DNA from: Mucilaginibacter sp. PAMB04168
GTDB lineage: Bacteria > Bacteroidota > Bacteroidia > Sphingobacteriales > Sphingobacteriaceae
DNA: 64,000 nt
Reading direction: 5' to 3'
Assembly: GCF_039634365.2 (NCBI RefSeq)
Contig: NZ_CP155079.2
Coordinates: 3,100,001-3,164,000 of the forward strand
Shown: one piece after another, positions 55,035-63,453 of the stretch
Position numbering within the stretch: the first letter of the stretch is position 1
Layout of the letters: each line of letters begins with the position of its first letter
Position numbers and translations under genes: made by a program
Notes under the pieces: model-generated
Databases searched by the model: none
The model's input: the letters and a program-made list of their open reading frames with translations, nothing else
Told to the model about the DNA's origin: nothing

Positions 55035-55230
55035 AACGTAGAAAAATGGGCATAACCGCTGGGGGCATGCGATGAAAAATCAATGTGAAATTGGAAGCCT
55101 GATGCCAGTCAGGCGTAAGGGGGAATGCGAAGACAGATAGTAAAACAACCGTACCTCAAGGTACAATAACGCACTGTCAGCTCAAGGCTAAATACGTTAA
55201 ATAATACTTAGGTTTGGGGCATACCTGTAC

Positions 55231-55554
55231 TTAGCAGGTAGCAGCAGGCGGACCTTTGTTTGTAAAGCCCTGAAGTGTGAATTTGTAATTCCCGATAAAG
55301 TAATGACTGGTATAGGTTACCGGTTCAGGAATGGGTACTGTAAATACGGGTGGATAAGAAAGATTGATTACTTTGCTGTGTTTATGCGCGTAAAACTCGC
55401 ACACTTTACACTTTTCCGTAAGATAACTGGCATCTTCATCCGCAGACTGCTCTGTCTTAATACCTGATTTGTGACTGTGGAAAAGTTGCCCAACTGAAAT
55501 ACCAAGAAAAACAATGACCAGCAAGCAGGACATCATCCGGCAGCATTGGGTCAT
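55231..55554 (-). CDS. Small Cys/His membrane-anchored or secreted protein
   Basis: 107 residues from the ATG at 55554, chosen because it opens a hydrophobic signal/anchor (MMSCLLVIVFLGISVGQL); an upstream ATG at 55623 precedes the proposed promoter and is rejected. The mature part holds LFHSHKSG, then EKCKVCEFYAHKHSK with a CxxC and nearby His, and ends in PPAATC. A metal- or redox-binding role is plausible. First gene of the operon, with a candidate promoter and palindrome upstream. Confidence 0.6.
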   Translation of the reverse strand: MTQCCRMMSCLLVIVFLGISVGQLFHSHKSGIKTEQSADEDASYLTEKCKVCEFYAHKHSKVINLSYPPVFTVPIPEPVTYTSHYFIGNYKFTLQGFTNKGPPAATC

Positions 55555-55585
55555 TATGGTTGTCTTTTCTTGTTTCACAATTACA

Positions 55586-55616
55586 CAAAGTTGGCATTTA
55601 TTTAATTGAAAACAAG
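55586..55616 (-). promoter_or_regulatory. Candidate promoter of the metal operon
   Basis: On the reverse strand CTTG (55613-55616) and CAACTTTG (55586-55593), 19 bp apart, fit the -33 / -7 TAnnTTTG pattern with one mismatch in the -7 box. It lies about 30 bp before the ATG at 55554. Confidence 0.4.
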
Positions 55617-55617
55617 A

Positions 55618-55636
55618 AATCAAATTAATTTTGATT
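55618..55636. promoter_or_regulatory. Inverted repeat next to the metal operon promoter
   Basis: AATCAAA, five bases, TTTGATT: perfect 7-5-7 inverted repeat directly upstream of the candidate -33 box. Its size and place fit a metalloregulator (Fur/Zur-type) operator, but AT-rich sequence makes chance possible. Confidence 0.35.
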
Positions 55637-56091
55637 CAGAAATTTTAAAAATTTCGTAAAAATATGTTCTTGTAAAGCATAATTTAATTGAAAAATTTTA
55701 GAGTTAATATGTTGAAGGTCAATCCAAAAACGACTAAAATTGTCGTGTTAAATCGTTAGACAACTTTTGCCATAACTCCTTAATTTAAATAACAAAAAGT
55801 ATTACATATTTAACCATAGATTGTATGCGAGTAACTTTATGTTTGACTTTATCCGTTGGTAGTTCATAATCGTTTCTTTAAGATTAACTGCTCGGATTGC
55901 TGGTGTTTCCTGATATGCGCCTTCTTTGGAACTTAAAGCTTATGATCATTCTAAAATTGGCAATGGAAGGTTTTTAGTTTTATTTTATTTGCGGGATCAA
56001 CAAATAGCCGAACGCAGTAGCGCCAATATAAAGCCATGCCTATAATAGAACAACTGGTTTGAACAACTCTGCCCACACCGATCCAATTAGA
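55637..56091. other. Intergenic region between two reverse operons
   Basis: About 455 bp, very AT-rich near the left end. Apart from the promoter and repeat noted just to its left, no gene, RNA or repeat was recognised. Confidence 0.4.
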
Positions 56092-56922
56092 CTATTGCCT
56101 GATCAACCATGGTGTAACACCTTTCGGACCATACCATGGAAATGTACTTAATGCAGTTGATACCCGGGCCGCAGAAAACTCGTAGGCATCAACGTATAGT
56201 ATCTTTCCATCGCTGGAAAGTACACCATAATACGGAATAGATGTAATTAACGGCCTGGCAACATCCGGATTAACGCCAGTGAACGTAATACGCGAGCCGT
56301 CCTGCTTATATTTCTCTTCCCACCGGATCCCCTCGTCATATACGTAGTACAGAGCTTTGCCACCCTGCGTATAAATGGTTTTCCCATTTTGAAGGAATGC
56401 AATGGCGTTTACGTCAGGAAACCATTCAGGATGATCAGGCTGTGCCCAAGTACCAACAATGCTGGGTGCATCTTTGGGAAAGAGTTTCATATCGACCATG
56501 GAAATGATCGGTGAAGAGCCACCGGTGATGCTTTTCTTGTCGGCAGAAATTGTATACACCTGAGGCGAATTGAATTGTTCATCGCCGGGCAGGTCGAATA
56601 AGATCGTCACCGAGGTCTGCCCCTGAGCACCCTCTTCGACCTTTGTTATCTTTCCGTGAACATCGCCACGGCGCCATACGGTAAGTGTCAAATGCGACCA
56701 GGCCGTTACATCGTTACCCTCTCCAAATCTTAAAGAAAGCGGTCTGGGGAAATAATGATTGCCAACGTTCGCCAAGCCGGTATATTCTGTGTTTGAAAAG
56801 CCGTACAAGCCTGTTGTGTTTTTATCCGGATCTTTCTGTGTTTTATCTTTTTTGCAACCTATACTTAACAAAAGTAGGTGCAATACTAATAGAGCTATCA
56901 GCAGGTGAATTGTTTTTTTCAT
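56092..56922 (-). CDS. Hypothetical lipoprotein (276 aa)
   Basis: From the ATG at 56922: signal KKTIHLLIALLVLHLLLLSIGC with the lipid Cys near residue 23 (an ATG at 56943 adds seven). The mature protein is aromatic-rich, probably all-beta (YFPRPLSLRFGEGNDVTAW, LTLTVWRRGDVHGKI, TWAQPDHPEWFPDV, YYVYDEGIRWEEKYKQDG). I recognise no family. It precedes two NTF2-like genes on the same strand upstream and may be co-transcribed with them. Confidence 0.75.
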   Translation of the reverse strand: MKKTIHLLIALLVLHLLLLSIGCKKDKTQKDPDKNTTGLYGFSNTEYTGLANVGNHYFPRPLSLRFGEGNDVTAWSHLTLTVWRRGDVHGKITKVEEGAQGQTSVTILFDLPGDEQFNSPQVYTISADKKSITGGSSPIISMVDMKLFPKDAPSIVGTWAQPDHPEWFPDVNAIAFLQNGKTIYTQGGKALYYVYDEGIRWEEKYKQDGSRITFTGVNPDVARPLITSIPYYGVLSSDGKILYVDAYEFSAARVSTALSTFPWYGPKGVTPWLIRQ

Positions 56923-56950
56923 AGTGGAGAAAATTATGGTCAAACCTTTG

Positions 56951-57388
56951 CTACTTTACATCAATGATGGTCGCCTGTCGGGCAATGATTCGCCAGCCTT
57001 CCTTTTCTTTTAGCCAGACATTCGTGTACCGGCGAGTTACTTTTCTCCCAGCGTTATCCGTTGCTTTCTCGGGCTCATTTTCTTCATAGCCCATTGTTAC
57101 CGCCACCGGGCCGGTGATCGTTATCTTTTCTATGACACGGCTGAAAGTTGTATAGGCGATCTTACCTTCCTTCATCAGCTGCCGTATTTGCGTAACGTTT
57201 ACAATTGCATTCGCAGGGTTATTCACCACAAAACCGGGTGACCACAGCTTTTTGAGGGTAAGGGTATCGCCACTAATGGTTGCTTGTGCTTCCAGTTGAT
57301 CCAGCTTGCGGATCTCGTTCTCGGTACTTTGAGCTAACGTGAATTTTATGGCGAGTAATAGCGAAAAAGTCAAGATGCTTACTTTCAT
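56951..57388 (-). CDS. NTF2-like (SnoaL/DUF4440-type) secreted protein
   Basis: 145 residues with a signal peptide (SILTFSLLLAIKFTLAQ). The mature part is a cone-shaped NTF2-like fold: EIRKLDQLEAQATISGD, LKKLWSPGFVVNNPANAI, then strands VAVTMGYEENEP, VTRRYTNVWLKEKEGWRII. Members act as small-ligand binders or isomerase-like enzymes; a role cannot be assigned. It lies 20 bp after a second protein of the same fold. Confidence 0.85.
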   Translation of the reverse strand: MKVSILTFSLLLAIKFTLAQSTENEIRKLDQLEAQATISGDTLTLKKLWSPGFVVNNPANAIVNVTQIRQLMKEGKIAYTTFSRVIEKITITGPVAVTMGYEENEPEKATDNAGRKVTRRYTNVWLKEKEGWRIIARQATIIDVK

Positions 57389-57407
57389 GATCCTGGTCGT
57401 ATTTAGT

Positions 57408-57866
57408 TTATTTACTGTTTACCGGAAATAAGTTCTCGTCTACCTGCGTACCCTGGCCGGCCACACGGCACCAATTACCAGCGGTCTTGTGATATACTTC
57501 TAAACGGCGGACCTTGATATTCAGATCACGGCCATCAACAACGATATTTACGTTGATCAGCAGGTTGACCACGGCGGTGGTGCCTTCATAAATGCGGATG
57601 AATTCGTTACCAGGTACTGGTCTAACGGACTTAAACACCAGCTTTTCTTTTTTCTGCGCTTCAATCCACTGTTGACGAGTAAAAGAAATGTCGCCTTTGG
57701 GCCCAACGGCGATCATGTCTGCGCAATCTAAGTTTGTTCCGGGTCCCTGGGTACCCAGAAGTTGCCGGATCTCCTGGCGCTCCTTTGGATAGCTGGTTGT
57801 ATCGGTCTGTGCGAACACACCAAGCGATAAGGAGGTCAAAAAAATTAAGGTGAATAATGCTTTCAT
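57408..57866 (-). CDS. NTF2-like secreted protein, paralogue
   Basis: 152 residues with signal peptide (ALFTLIFLTSLSLGVFAQ). NTF2-like body: NLDCADMIAVGPKGDISF, QWIEAQKKEKLVFKSVRP, then ATAVVNLLIN-like strands (TTAVVNLLINVNIVVDG) and LEVYHKTAGNWCRVAG. It heads the reverse trio ending with the lipoprotein. The 31-bp palindrome about 100 bp upstream lies between this gene and the divergent LytS kinase. Confidence 0.8.
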   Translation of the reverse strand: MKALFTLIFLTSLSLGVFAQTDTTSYPKERQEIRQLLGTQGPGTNLDCADMIAVGPKGDISFTRQQWIEAQKKEKLVFKSVRPVPGNEFIRIYEGTTAVVNLLINVNIVVDGRDLNIKVRRLEVYHKTAGNWCRVAGQGTQVDENLFPVNSK

Positions 57867-57966
57867 AGTGATCGTTTTTATTCAAATCTACCGGCGTTAG
57901 TAATACGCAATTGAGAAAGTAGCCCGACGTAGCCATTACGAAAACATACACTTGATCTTTGTCGAT

Positions 57967-57997
57967 CAAATCATTTCGTCGTCGACGAAATGATTTG
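57967..57997. promoter_or_regulatory. 31-bp perfect palindrome between NTF2-like and LytS genes
   Basis: Arms CAAATCATTTCGTCG and CGACGAAATGATTTG match over 15 bp with a single central base. It lies 100 bp upstream of the reverse NTF2-like gene and 90 bp upstream of the LytS gene; a TACGTTTG -7-like element at 58012-58019 follows. Probably a regulator site controlling one or both sides. Confidence 0.6.
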
Positions 57998-58087
57998 GTG
58001 GGCTGCTTAATTACGTTTGTCGAATAAGTGAGCTATGATAGCAGGCTTTGATAGCCAATATGTATCTTAGTGTGATAATGAAGTTCG

Positions 58088-59266
58088 ATGCAGCAGATAC
58101 CATTCATTTATTCCAATAGCGCTAAATGGCGCCTTTCACGGCATTGGTGCTTTTGGCTGCTCTGGTTCCTGTTTCAGCTAATGCTGTATTCGTTCTCGCC
58201 ATCACCAGCGTTGCAGCGACAGCCCTTTCTGCACCGGCTCATTATTACATCACCAGAAACCTTGATGTATTTGATCCCAAGTATATTTTTAGCTTACACG
58301 CTGATGTATCTAGTAATTCCTAAGCTGGTGTTGCCTGGAAAGTATGCCTGGGCTACTTTAAGCGCGATTGTGTTGGTGTTTCTAACCGCGGCTCTGTCAG
58401 CGGCCTTGTCTATGACAGTGATCGACTACATACGTCATCTCAATGCGGATAAGATTTCACTAATTATTGCACGTGAGCCTCATCCGGCATTTTATGTGCA
58501 ATTCGGCGTAGCTCTGCTCGCCGGTCTACGGGGTAGTATCACAGTAGGCGGTGTAGCCGCTGCGATCAAGCTAATGAAGTGCTTTTATGAAAGGCAACAA
58601 GCCGCACTCATGCTGGAGAAGGAGAAAGCAAATGCCGAGCTGCAAATGTTAAAGGCGCAGTTGCATCCGCATTTTCTATTCAATACACTCAATAATATAT
58701 ACTCGTTCACACAAGAAGTTTCTGAAAAGGCATCGGGAATGATCATGGGACTATCTCAATTACTTCGCTATATCCTTTATGATTGCAGCCAACCATTAGT
58801 GCCGCTTGATAAAGAGCTGAAAATGATCAAAGATTATTTCGCGCTGGAATCAGCACGGTATGACCAGGGTTTAGATATATCCGTTCAGATGCCGAAAGCA
58901 ACTGACCATTTTATTGCTCCCTTAATGCTTTTGCCCTTCATCGAAAATGCCTTCAAACACGGTGCAAGCCAGGTAACGGAGAGCCCCTGGATCAGTCTTA
59001 CAATCTCACTTGACAACGACGAACTTTCCATGAAACTGATCAATGGAAAACCGGTCACCGGCAAAAACCTGAACCCGGGAATCGGAATCGCCAATGTTCG
59101 TAAACGTCTGGAGCTATTGTATCCCGGTCAACATGAACTGGTGATCAATGATGAAGAAGAGATGTACATTGTTAACTTGAGGATCACGTTGGCAACCGGC
59201 TTTGCTGAGGGGGTCGAAACTGTTTATCATGGAACCGATCAAAAAATACAACTGCCTCATCATTGA
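58088..59266 (+). CDS. LytS/YpdA-type sensor histidine kinase
   Basis: 392 residues. Four transmembrane helices (about 18-150), a coiled coil (ALMLEKEKANAELQMLKAQ), then the His_kinase (PF06580) site QLHPHFLFNTLNNIYSFTQ with the phospho-accepting His, and the HATPase: PLMLLPFIENAFKHGAS (N box) and NPGIGIANVRKRLELLYP (G box). The ligand is unknown; the membrane part is the four-helix type common in Bacteroidota LytS proteins. Its 3' end overlaps the response regulator by 38 bp. Confidence 0.92.
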   Translation: MQQIPFIYSNSAKWRLSRHWCFWLLWFLFQLMLYSFSPSPALQRQPFLHRLIITSPETLMYLIPSIFLAYTLMYLVIPKLVLPGKYAWATLSAIVLVFLTAALSAALSMTVIDYIRHLNADKISLIIAREPHPAFYVQFGVALLAGLRGSITVGGVAAAIKLMKCFYERQQAALMLEKEKANAELQMLKAQLHPHFLFNTLNNIYSFTQEVSEKASGMIMGLSQLLRYILYDCSQPLVPLDKELKMIKDYFALESARYDQGLDISVQMPKATDHFIAPLMLLPFIENAFKHGASQVTESPWISLTISLDNDELSMKLINGKPVTGKNLNPGIGIANVRKRLELLYPGQHELVINDEEEMYIVNLRITLATGFAEGVETVYHGTDQKIQLPHH

Positions 59267-59963
59267 TGACGAGCCGCCTGCGAGAGAAGTATTGCGACGT
59301 TATATTACGCAGATACCGATGCTTGACCTCATCGGGGAATGCGGTAATGCAGTGCAGGCCATCAGCAAGCTCAAACAACACCATATCGATCTGTTGTTCT
59401 TGGATATCCAGATGCCACAGATCACAGGGCTGGATTTGGTCGGCACATTGGTTAATCCGCCAAAGATCATCCTGACGACCGCTTTTGAACAATACGCGGT
59501 CAAGGCCTTTGAATTAGATGTTACAGATTACCTGGTCAAGCCTATACGTTTTGAACGTCTCCTAAAAGCGGTATTCAAAGCGCTGCCCGAGCAGGAGGCC
59601 CGCTATGGAATCCAAACATCAGGTAAAAATCAGGATACTGCGGATCAAGCTTTCCTGTACTTTCGAGCTGACCGTAAAATGACGAAGGTCATGCTGAAGG
59701 ATATTCAATACATTGAGAGCTTAAAGGATTATGTAAGAATAAACACAACTAAAGAACCGGTCATTACCAAATACGCGATAACTTCGCTTGAGGCTATGCT
59801 TCCATCGTCCTCATTTATAAGAGTCCATCGTTCTTATTTGGTAGCACTCGATAAGATAGATTCTTATACCCAAGATGAAATAACCATTTCAAACAACGTG
59901 ATTCCTATTGGTAAGATTTACCGGTTGCAGGTATTGAATATTTTGGCAGAAGCTAACGGCTGA
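59229..59963 (+). CDS. LytTR-type response regulator
   Basis: 244 residues from the ATG at 59229 (an ATG at 59202 is less likely). Receiver: CLIIDDEPPAREVLR, then DLLFLDIQMPQITG with the normal phospho-acceptor Asp59, LTTAFEQYAVKAF and DYLVKPIRF. LytTR DNA-binding domain from about 140 to the end: DIQYIESLKDYVRINT, ITSLEAMLPSSSFIRVHRSYLV. It pairs with the overlapping LytS kinase. Confidence 0.93.
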   Translation: MEPIKKYNCLIIDDEPPAREVLRRYITQIPMLDLIGECGNAVQAISKLKQHHIDLLFLDIQMPQITGLDLVGTLVNPPKIILTTAFEQYAVKAFELDVTDYLVKPIRFERLLKAVFKALPEQEARYGIQTSGKNQDTADQAFLYFRADRKMTKVMLKDIQYIESLKDYVRINTTKEPVITKYAITSLEAMLPSSSFIRVHRSYLVALDKIDSYTQDEITISNNVIPIGKIYRLQVLNILAEANG

Positions 59964-60629
59964 CACATTCGGGATTTCAAGAAAATTATAAAAGCTTAAT
60001 CATTACGCACATTTCATAGATCTGATATTATACTTCTTGGTTTTAGGAAAAAACTGCCTTTCACTTAGAACAACTTAAAAAATGACCTTTCGTAGCCGAT
60101 CCAGGTGTCCATCGCTCGAAGGCCTACAGACCGGTCAGCGGTGTGAGTGCATAGCCAAACTCAGTAAGATGATCTCTGCCTCGTCATATTCTTGATCCTA
60201 AACACCTTATCTGGTTCAGTCGTGTTTTGCTATTTTCAGCCAAACATCGGTATTATTGTAATGTGAACCTCAACATCGCGAGCTTTATGGACTAAAGGAT
60301 GGTTTCATTGATTCTTTAAAAGTGACCGGGTAATTACCGGTCTATTGCAATAGTAATTTCTGTCGGCAGGAAACCGCCAGTTACAATATGGCGGTTTCCT
60401 AAATAAACAGAATTGTCAATGCGAATGAAGTTGGTATTGAAATTTCAGATCAAAATCGTAGTCATCTTTACATTGTTTGCCCACTTGTAGTGGCCCTAAT
60501 TTGAAATTCAAAATTTTCCCACTATCCTTTTTGATTTCTGGTATCTGCTTTTAGTTTACTAACCAATGCTTGTTAAGTAATCTAACATTCGCTATAGTTT
60601 GTTAAGGATGATCGTATATCTCGGTATGC
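59964..60629. other. Intergenic region with a hairpin
   Basis: About 670 bp between the LytTR regulator and the reverse AraC gene. It contains a perfect 12-bp hairpin at 60368-60400. No reading frame of interest or RNA family was recognised. Confidence 0.45.
60368..60400. repeat. Perfect 12-bp hairpin
   Basis: AGGAAACCGCCA pairs with TGGCGGTTTCCT over a nine-base loop. No T-run follows on either strand, so it is not an ordinary terminator. About 400 bp from the LytTR gene and 230 bp from the AraC stop. Confidence 0.55.
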
Positions 60630-61544
60630 TTAATTGAAAGAACGTCGAAAGTCCAAAGGCGACATATTGGTTTTGAGCTTGAAGAGTTTACTAAAGGACT
60701 GGGGATGTTCGAATCCTAGTTGATAGGCTATCTCGCTTATCGAAGCCTGGCTCGTCGATAACTGCTCCTTTGCCTTCTCGATCAAGTAGTTATGAATGTG
60801 TTGTTGTGTATTTTGCCCGGTAAGTGATCGTAGCATATCACTTAAATAACTGGCACTGACGTTTAATTGCGCTGAAAGAAATTGAACAGTCGGAAGTCCG
60901 TGCTTGGCGGTGTGTGGTGACTGGAAGTAGGTTTGCAAAATCTCTTCTGCCCTTTGAAGCAAATCACTGCTTACCGCCTTACGGGTAATGAATTGCCGGC
61001 TGTAGAACCGGTTGGAGTGATTCAGCAGCAATTCGATCTGAGAGATTACAACATCCTGGCTGAAATTATCAATTCTGCCTTTTAATTCTTCTTCAATACT
61101 TTGAAAAACAGAAATGACAATGGATTTTTCCTTTTCGGACAGATGTAAAGCTTCATGGGTAGAATAGGAAAAAAATCCATACGCTTTAATCTTCCTGCCA
61201 AGTTCGTAACCCAATAAAAAATCCGGGTGAAAAAGTAAAGTATAACCTGATTGATCACTGAGTGGTTCATGGCCTCCTGTGATCTGGTTCGGCGATACGA
61301 AAAACATTCCCCCCTCATCGAAATCGTAGTAATGCTGCCCATATTTGAACTTTCCCTGGAGATTCATCTTATAAGAGATCTTGTAAAAATTTAATATGTG
61401 CGGGTCCGGAAGCCTTTCCAACGGAACGTTACCTGTGGCGTTATTGATCAAACTTACCAGGGGGTGCATAGGCACCGGCATGTCCAGCGCCTTATGCAAC
61501 CTTGATAAAGAATCGAATCTATGATTAGACATTTCATCCTTCAT
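60630..61544 (-). CDS. AraC-family transcriptional regulator
   Basis: 304 residues. An N-terminal AraC-type ligand-sensing cupin (about 40-160, KISYKMNLQGKFKYGQHYY, GGMFFVSPNQITGGHEP). A C-terminal double helix-turn-helix follows (about 200-300): VQFLSAQLNVSASYLSDMLRSL and SISEIAYQLGFEHPQSFSKLFK. It is on the same strand just downstream of the alpha/beta hydrolase (9 bp), so it may be co-transcribed with it and regulate this pair. Confidence 0.92.
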   Translation of the reverse strand: MKDEMSNHRFDSLSRLHKALDMPVPMHPLVSLINNATGNVPLERLPDPHILNFYKISYKMNLQGKFKYGQHYYDFDEGGMFFVSPNQITGGHEPLSDQSGYTLLFHPDFLLGYELGRKIKAYGFFSYSTHEALHLSEKEKSIVISVFQSIEEELKGRIDNFSQDVVISQIELLLNHSNRFYSRQFITRKAVSSDLLQRAEEILQTYFQSPHTAKHGLPTVQFLSAQLNVSASYLSDMLRSLTGQNTQQHIHNYLIEKAKEQLSTSQASISEIAYQLGFEHPQSFSKLFKLKTNMSPLDFRRSFN

Positions 61545-61553
61545 ATTGTCTAT

Positions 61554-62483
61554 TTATAATTTACTTTCAATGCTGCCAAATGCTCCCTGTACACCGTTAA
61601 GGCTTTTCTTGGCGTCCTCCCAACTTGCGTCGTTCGTATCAAATGCACTCCGAATATATGCCAAAATGCTTTCACATACAAAGGCAACACGCTCGGGATT
61701 TTCATCACTTGCCTCAAGGGCATCATACCCTGATATGCCACCAAAGATGTGCTCGGCGCCAAACACAGTCAGCAGATCCTTCGGGCCCGGGCTTTGGTAA
61801 TAAGCGTCGGCACGCCAGTTGTCCAGATCAGAGAACATCGGGTTTTTGTCTTTGTCGCCGTTTACAATAAGCGCCGGTAAAGTCATCGAGCCAAAATTAG
61901 AAGCTGCCAATACCGGATAATGATGCCTCACTGCGCCGGTCAATCCTTCCGGACCGCCAGGCAGGCCAATCATTACGGGCGCTTTTATCCGCGGTTCGGT
62001 TAAATTCACAATGTTGCCGGTTAAAGGGTCAGTAACTTCCATACCGGCCAGCATAGCAACCGTATGGCCGCCTAATGAATGGCCAATAGCCGCAATGTTT
62101 TCCTGATCAACCCTACCGGCTAAACCGGGTACAGTGGCTATGATTTGGTCCAGATGATCCAGGATAAATTTTAGGTCGGCCGGCCGCGAACTCCAAAACA
62201 AGGGTGCTTCGGGAAGGGATGCGGGAAGCCCAAGTGCTTTAGAATTTTGATGCGTAGGTTGGATGACCACAAACCCTTGTGCGGCAAAAAAATCAGCAAC
62301 AGGGCCATAACCTCGGTAAGATGAAAGAAAGTTAGACGCACCATGCCCATGCGAAAGAAGAATAACCGGCAGGTTGTTTCCGCTGGCCGGAGCCGAAACT
62401 TTCATTTCCAGGTCCACGTGACGGCCGGAGACAAGTAACACAACGGGACTAAAACTGATGATTGGAGTTTGTGACTGTTTCAT
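61554..62483 (-). CDS. Alpha/beta hydrolase (dienelactone hydrolase/PET-hydrolase-like)
   Basis: 309 residues, no signal peptide. Oxyanion and core strands: NLPVILLSHGHGASNFLSSY, PVADFFAAQGFVVIQPTHQN. Nucleophile elbow: IAAIGHSLGGHTV, with the catalytic Ser in GHSLGG. The Asp is probably in LIVNGDKDKNPMF and the His in VFGAEHIFGG. This resembles the chlorophyllase/platelet-activating-factor acetylhydrolase-like group of esterases. Substrate unknown. The AraC regulator follows 9 bp downstream. Confidence 0.88.
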   Translation of the reverse strand: MKQSQTPIISFSPVVLLVSGRHVDLEMKVSAPASGNNLPVILLSHGHGASNFLSSYRGYGPVADFFAAQGFVVIQPTHQNSKALGLPASLPEAPLFWSSRPADLKFILDHLDQIIATVPGLAGRVDQENIAAIGHSLGGHTVAMLAGMEVTDPLTGNIVNLTEPRIKAPVMIGLPGGPEGLTGAVRHHYPVLAASNFGSMTLPALIVNGDKDKNPMFSDLDNWRADAYYQSPGPKDLLTVFGAEHIFGGISGYDALEASDENPERVAFVCESILAYIRSAFDTNDASWEDAKKSLNGVQGAFGSIESKL

Positions 62484-62775
62484 TTTTTATTAATTTTTTG
62501 ATATAGTCAAAGGTCATCAGCTTTCAGCTCCCGGGCGTAGTGAAATCGGGGCATTACTTAGCCAAACTCCGGAAAAGGTAGCGATGGCCAGGTGAAGAAT
62601 GTTAAAGCGACAGTGACGGCATTACCAACGATACAAGGTCTGAACACACTTGCCGTGTTTTGCTTCTATTACTTACAGAGACACGATTAAAACTATTCAC
62701 CGCGAAGATGACCGATCTTACTAATCAAATCTCCTTGAGACATTCGCAAAGCAGGCTGACAATCCCATGATTATG

Positions 62776-62809
62776 ACTCAAATCTGAAACACTTGTTTCA
62801 GATTTGAGT
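62776..62809. promoter_or_regulatory. TetR operator, copy 1 (16-2-16 palindrome)
   Basis: Arms ACTCAAATCTGAAACA and TGTTTCAGATTTGAGT match perfectly with a CT centre. It overlaps by one base the -7 element TACCTTTG (62809-62816) of the TetR gene starting at 62824. A second copy of its core CTGAAACA-N2-TGTTTCAG lies before the downstream SDR gene, pointing to autoregulation by the TetR protein. Confidence 0.75.
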
Positions 62810-62816
62810 ACCTTTG
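62809..62816 (+). promoter_or_regulatory. -7 element of the TetR gene
   Basis: TACCTTTG is an exact TAnnTTTG match, 7 bp before the ATG at 62824, so the mRNA would be nearly leaderless. No TTTG -33 box is visible; it would lie within the operator. Confidence 0.45.
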
Positions 62817-62823
62817 TAACCTC

Positions 62824-63402
62824 ATGGCCAGGAATGTAGAATTTAACGAAGCTGTAGCGATCCAGAAAGCAATGGAAGTTTTCTGGAAGAAAGGCTATAA
62901 TGCTACCTCGCTACGCGACCTTACCGATGCCATGCAGATCAACAGCAGCAGCCTTTATAACACCATTGGCGACAAGCAGGAACTATTTGTGCGTTGTGTG
63001 CAGCACTACACCAATATCAGGAAACAGGATTGGGACAAGCGCTTAATGAGTAAAAGGTCGCCATTGTCAGTGTTAGTAGATTACATTCATGAAGCAGTAA
63101 ATATCATTATAAACGGTGAAGATGGCTGCATGGCGGTGAAAAGTGCGTTTGAGGTAGCTACGAATGACGAGCGCGTTAAGCAGATATTGGTAGCTGATGA
63201 TCAGCGTTCTTACCAGTTTTTACATGACCTCATCCAAAAAGCGATGGATAAAGGCGAGATCCGCAATGATGAAGATCCGGCTTTGCTGGCCGATTATTTC
63301 AACAGCACTTGGACGGGCTGGTACGAATCTTACATCCTGCACAAAGACCCGGTCAAGATCAAGCGCATGGCGGAATACTTTATTAAACAATTAACCAAAT
63401 AA
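62824..63402 (+). CDS. TetR/AcrR-family repressor
   Basis: 192 residues. N-terminal HTH: AIQKAMEVFWKKGYNATSLR, DLTDAMQINSSSLYNTIGDK, FVRCVQHY. A helical ligand domain with TetR_C-like helices follows (about 75-190). The GYNATSLRDL and SLYNTIGDK pattern is the TetR fold. It has its own operator upstream and is followed by an SDR gene with the same operator, so it probably represses both until a small ligand binds. Confidence 0.92.
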   Translation: MARNVEFNEAVAIQKAMEVFWKKGYNATSLRDLTDAMQINSSSLYNTIGDKQELFVRCVQHYTNIRKQDWDKRLMSKRSPLSVLVDYIHEAVNIIINGEDGCMAVKSAFEVATNDERVKQILVADDQRSYQFLHDLIQKAMDKGEIRNDEDPALLADYFNSTWTGWYESYILHKDPVKIKRMAEYFIKQLTK

Positions 63403-63414
63403 TTTTTTTAACCC

Positions 63415-63438
63415 ATTCTGAAACAAATGTTTCAGAAT
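63415..63438. promoter_or_regulatory. TetR operator, copy 2 (11-2-11 palindrome)
   Basis: ATTCTGAAACA, AA, TGTTTCAGAAT: exact inverted repeat sharing the core CTGAAACA-N2-TGTTTCAG with the site at 62776-62809. It lies 16 bp before the SDR start at 63454. Confidence 0.75.
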
Positions 63439-63453
63439 TTACACAACAGCAAC

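Larger units (their letters stand above)
62484..62823. other. Divergent intergenic region with TetR operator
   Basis: About 340 bp between the reverse alpha/beta hydrolase and the forward TetR gene. The right end carries the palindrome 62776-62809 and a -7 element. No other element was recognised. Confidence 0.5.

Noticed and set aside
60690-60730. tRNA-like GTTCGAATCC string
   Set aside because: It lies inside the AraC coding sequence on the other strand and no cloverleaf can be formed around it.
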